Assembly (NCBI GenBank): GCA_013399695.1
Contig: VXAU01000197.1
Span: forward strand, 3,436,557-3,500,556
DNA length: 64,000 nucleotides
Reading direction: 5' to 3'
DNA from: Formicarius rufipectus
Taxonomy: Eukaryota; Chordata; Aves; Passeriformes; Formicariidae
The translations under genes were made by a program, and so were the position numbers. Shown here piece by piece: positions 62,341-64,000 of the stretch. The notes beneath the pieces are model-generated. The model was given only the letters and a program-made list of their open reading frames with translations. It was not told the origin of the DNA and did not search any database. Each line of letters opens with the position of its first letter. Position 1 is the stretch's first letter.

Positions 62341-63266
62341 GGATGTGTGCTAGAACCATTGTTATGCAAGCATGCTTTGCATTTATTGGCCAAATATCAA
62401 ATCATCAAAATCAGAATTTTTTTCTACAAGGAATTAATCTTGGCATGATTTGATGAGAACTCAGATCCTGGTTTTAAAAGTCAATTCCTTACGAGCATGC
62501 CCTGTAGGAATGGTTTGGTAGTTTATTCACAACTGCAACTTTCTGCCAGTGTGAATTTTGTCTGAATTCAGATTGTTTCTTTATTAATACAGAGACTGTT
62601 TAATGTGGTATTTGCACCTGAGGTTGATTTGAGCCACCCAGTGAGAGCTATTGCTGCTATGAACAAACTATGAAATATCTCCATAGCAGAACATATGAAC
62701 ATGTGAATAGTCTGAATTCAAACCTGTCCACTTGCAAAGTTGCTCTTCATCTTACCTGTCTCATGTGAACAGTGTCTTGTGATGGATGAAGTCTGCTTCA
62801 TTTTCCCTTTAAGAAGCTGTTTTAATTTTAGAAGCAGCACTATGGATTGTATGAGGCACTTGGCAAGTGCTGAGTGACAGACATTCAATCTGTGCAGCAG
62901 AGAATGTCTTCTCATACAACCGCTGCTAGAGGCAGATGCAGTTCTAGGGAGCTCTGGTAGACCTGGCACCTTGTGCCATGGTTATTAGGGTGGATGACAT
63001 GGGAAGAACTGTGCCACAGAATGCAAATTCAGAGTTCTGAGGCTGTGAGCACACGCCTTCCTTTGTGCAGAGATGTACATGGACACCTGGGTTTTGTGCA
63101 CTGAGGTGAGTCTGACTGGTTGGTGATAGAACAAGCACATGCCTGAATTCAAGAACCAGGAATGAGCATGGGGATGCCTCTGATGGCTCTGTTGTGGATC
63201 TCATGGCAGTTTTTTCTTTATATAGTACCAACTCTGTGCTGACTTCTAACTCACAACCTTAACTTT

Positions 63267-63285
63267 AAAAAAAAAAAAAAAAAAA
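63267..63285. repeat. Poly-A tract (19)
   Basis: A run of 19 A. No retrocopy body can be recognised upstream of it, so it is listed as a homopolymer. Confidence 0.85.
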
Positions 63286-64000
63286 GGCAGTAAAGGCATT
63301 TTTCTTCCAGGCTTCGTGCTGCCGTGACAGAACAACTTGAAATTTCTGCATGCTCAGAAGAGAAGACAAAGAAGGCACATACTGAAATGCAAATAGTTTT
63401 TTAATTCATAAATAAAAATACATTAATATTTTTTCCAAAAGATCTTTAAGACAGTCTTGGCATCTTGTTGAGGTTTGGATTGTGATGTTTTTTATTTTTC
63501 ATCCTATGCTAGAGTTTCCATAACTGCATGTGGAAAGGTCAGTATATATTCCTAGAGAGCTGAATAGCTCATCCTTAAATGAGGGGACCAAAAAACCCAG
63601 ACCAGTTTACTTCTTTGTTTGCTTAATGTGCTTTCAAAGTTGTACATAGATGTCATACAGCAAATTGACAAGTAGCAAAGGCTCACATTTCAATTGCTCA
63701 ACACCAGAGCAAAGAAATGAAAGACAAAAATTGCAGGTATTTCTTGTTTGCGTAAAAGTCCCACAATGTCTCTGATTCTTACTGGGTATTTTTTCATGAT
63801 CAATCAGATGGATACCCTGAGACATCTTTAGCAGAAATAAATTTAATTTGTGTTATGAATATAGACAAAATATATCTTTAAAATTCACTGTAGCTTTAAA
63901 AAATTATTCATTACAAGAGAAGGAACAAACAGTACCTTCTTTAGTAGAAAATTTGGATTTTTGGGTTCTTCTGGGTACTCTAAGTGCTTTCCTTATTTTT

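Larger units (their letters stand above)
62256..64000. other. RIMBP2: Intron to end of window
   Basis: The next expected exon (starting near SKVRELEE) is not found before 64000, so the intron continues beyond the window. It holds an A19 tract at 63267-63285 and a weak candidate terminal exon near 63310. Confidence 0.7.

Noticed and set aside
1..64000. CRISPR arrays, operons, bacterial-type systems
   Set aside because: No regularly spaced direct repeats, ribosome binding sites or dense coding occur. The sequence is spliced vertebrate DNA.

Overview
The window reads as nuclear DNA of a bird, most likely a songbird. It is AT-rich and intron-dominated, with no dense coding and no prokaryotic layout. 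Its only confident genes are short, phase-0, splice-bounded coding segments. Two pieces of one LTR family that I recognise from songbird genomes support the host call. Short N runs at homopolymers mark ordinary assembly gaps. Most ATG-to-stop frames here are chance open frames in introns and are not listed.

The coding content is the 5' part of RIMBP2 (RIM-binding protein 2), a presynaptic active-zone scaffold, on the + strand. Four exons, at 47763-47852, 53108-53230, 57059-57163 and 60954-61004, encode a continuous N-terminal coiled coil. They are joined by GT-AG introns that all fall between codons. A 21-bp microexon at 62235-62255 adds exactly one heptad (NTLDSMQ). A further in-phase exon at 10234-10371 is probable but less certain. 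The exons for the rest of the coiled coil, the SH3 domains and the FN3 domains lie beyond 64000. The start codon of the long isoform lies upstream of the part of the reading frame seen here. The commonly described start methionine is the ATG at 57062, inside the 57059 exon.

Layout: 1-10233 is intron or 5' flank with an LTR fragment at 8243-8602 (- orientation). After the candidate exon comes a 37-kb intron (10372-47762) holding hairpin-forming sequences, a degenerate tandem repeat, a GC-rich patch and isolated motif matches. From 47.7 to 62.3 kb the gene becomes exon-rich with introns of 1.2 to 5.3 kb. The first of these holds a compact CpG-containing patch (about 48475-48790) with MEF2, RFX X-box and CRE matches, a candidate internal promoter or enhancer. 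The intron after the canonical ATG exon holds a nearly complete solo LTR (57711-58569) in sense orientation with its own AATAAA.

The most interesting element is the microexon. It preserves both frame and heptad register. By my recollection it matches a constitutive segment of the paralogue RIMBP1/TSPOAP1, and it is flanked by upstream UGC motifs and a downstream UGCAUG, the usual arrangement for neuronal SRRM4/RBFOX-controlled microexons. I found no CRISPR array, tRNA, rRNA or intact mobile-element coding region.
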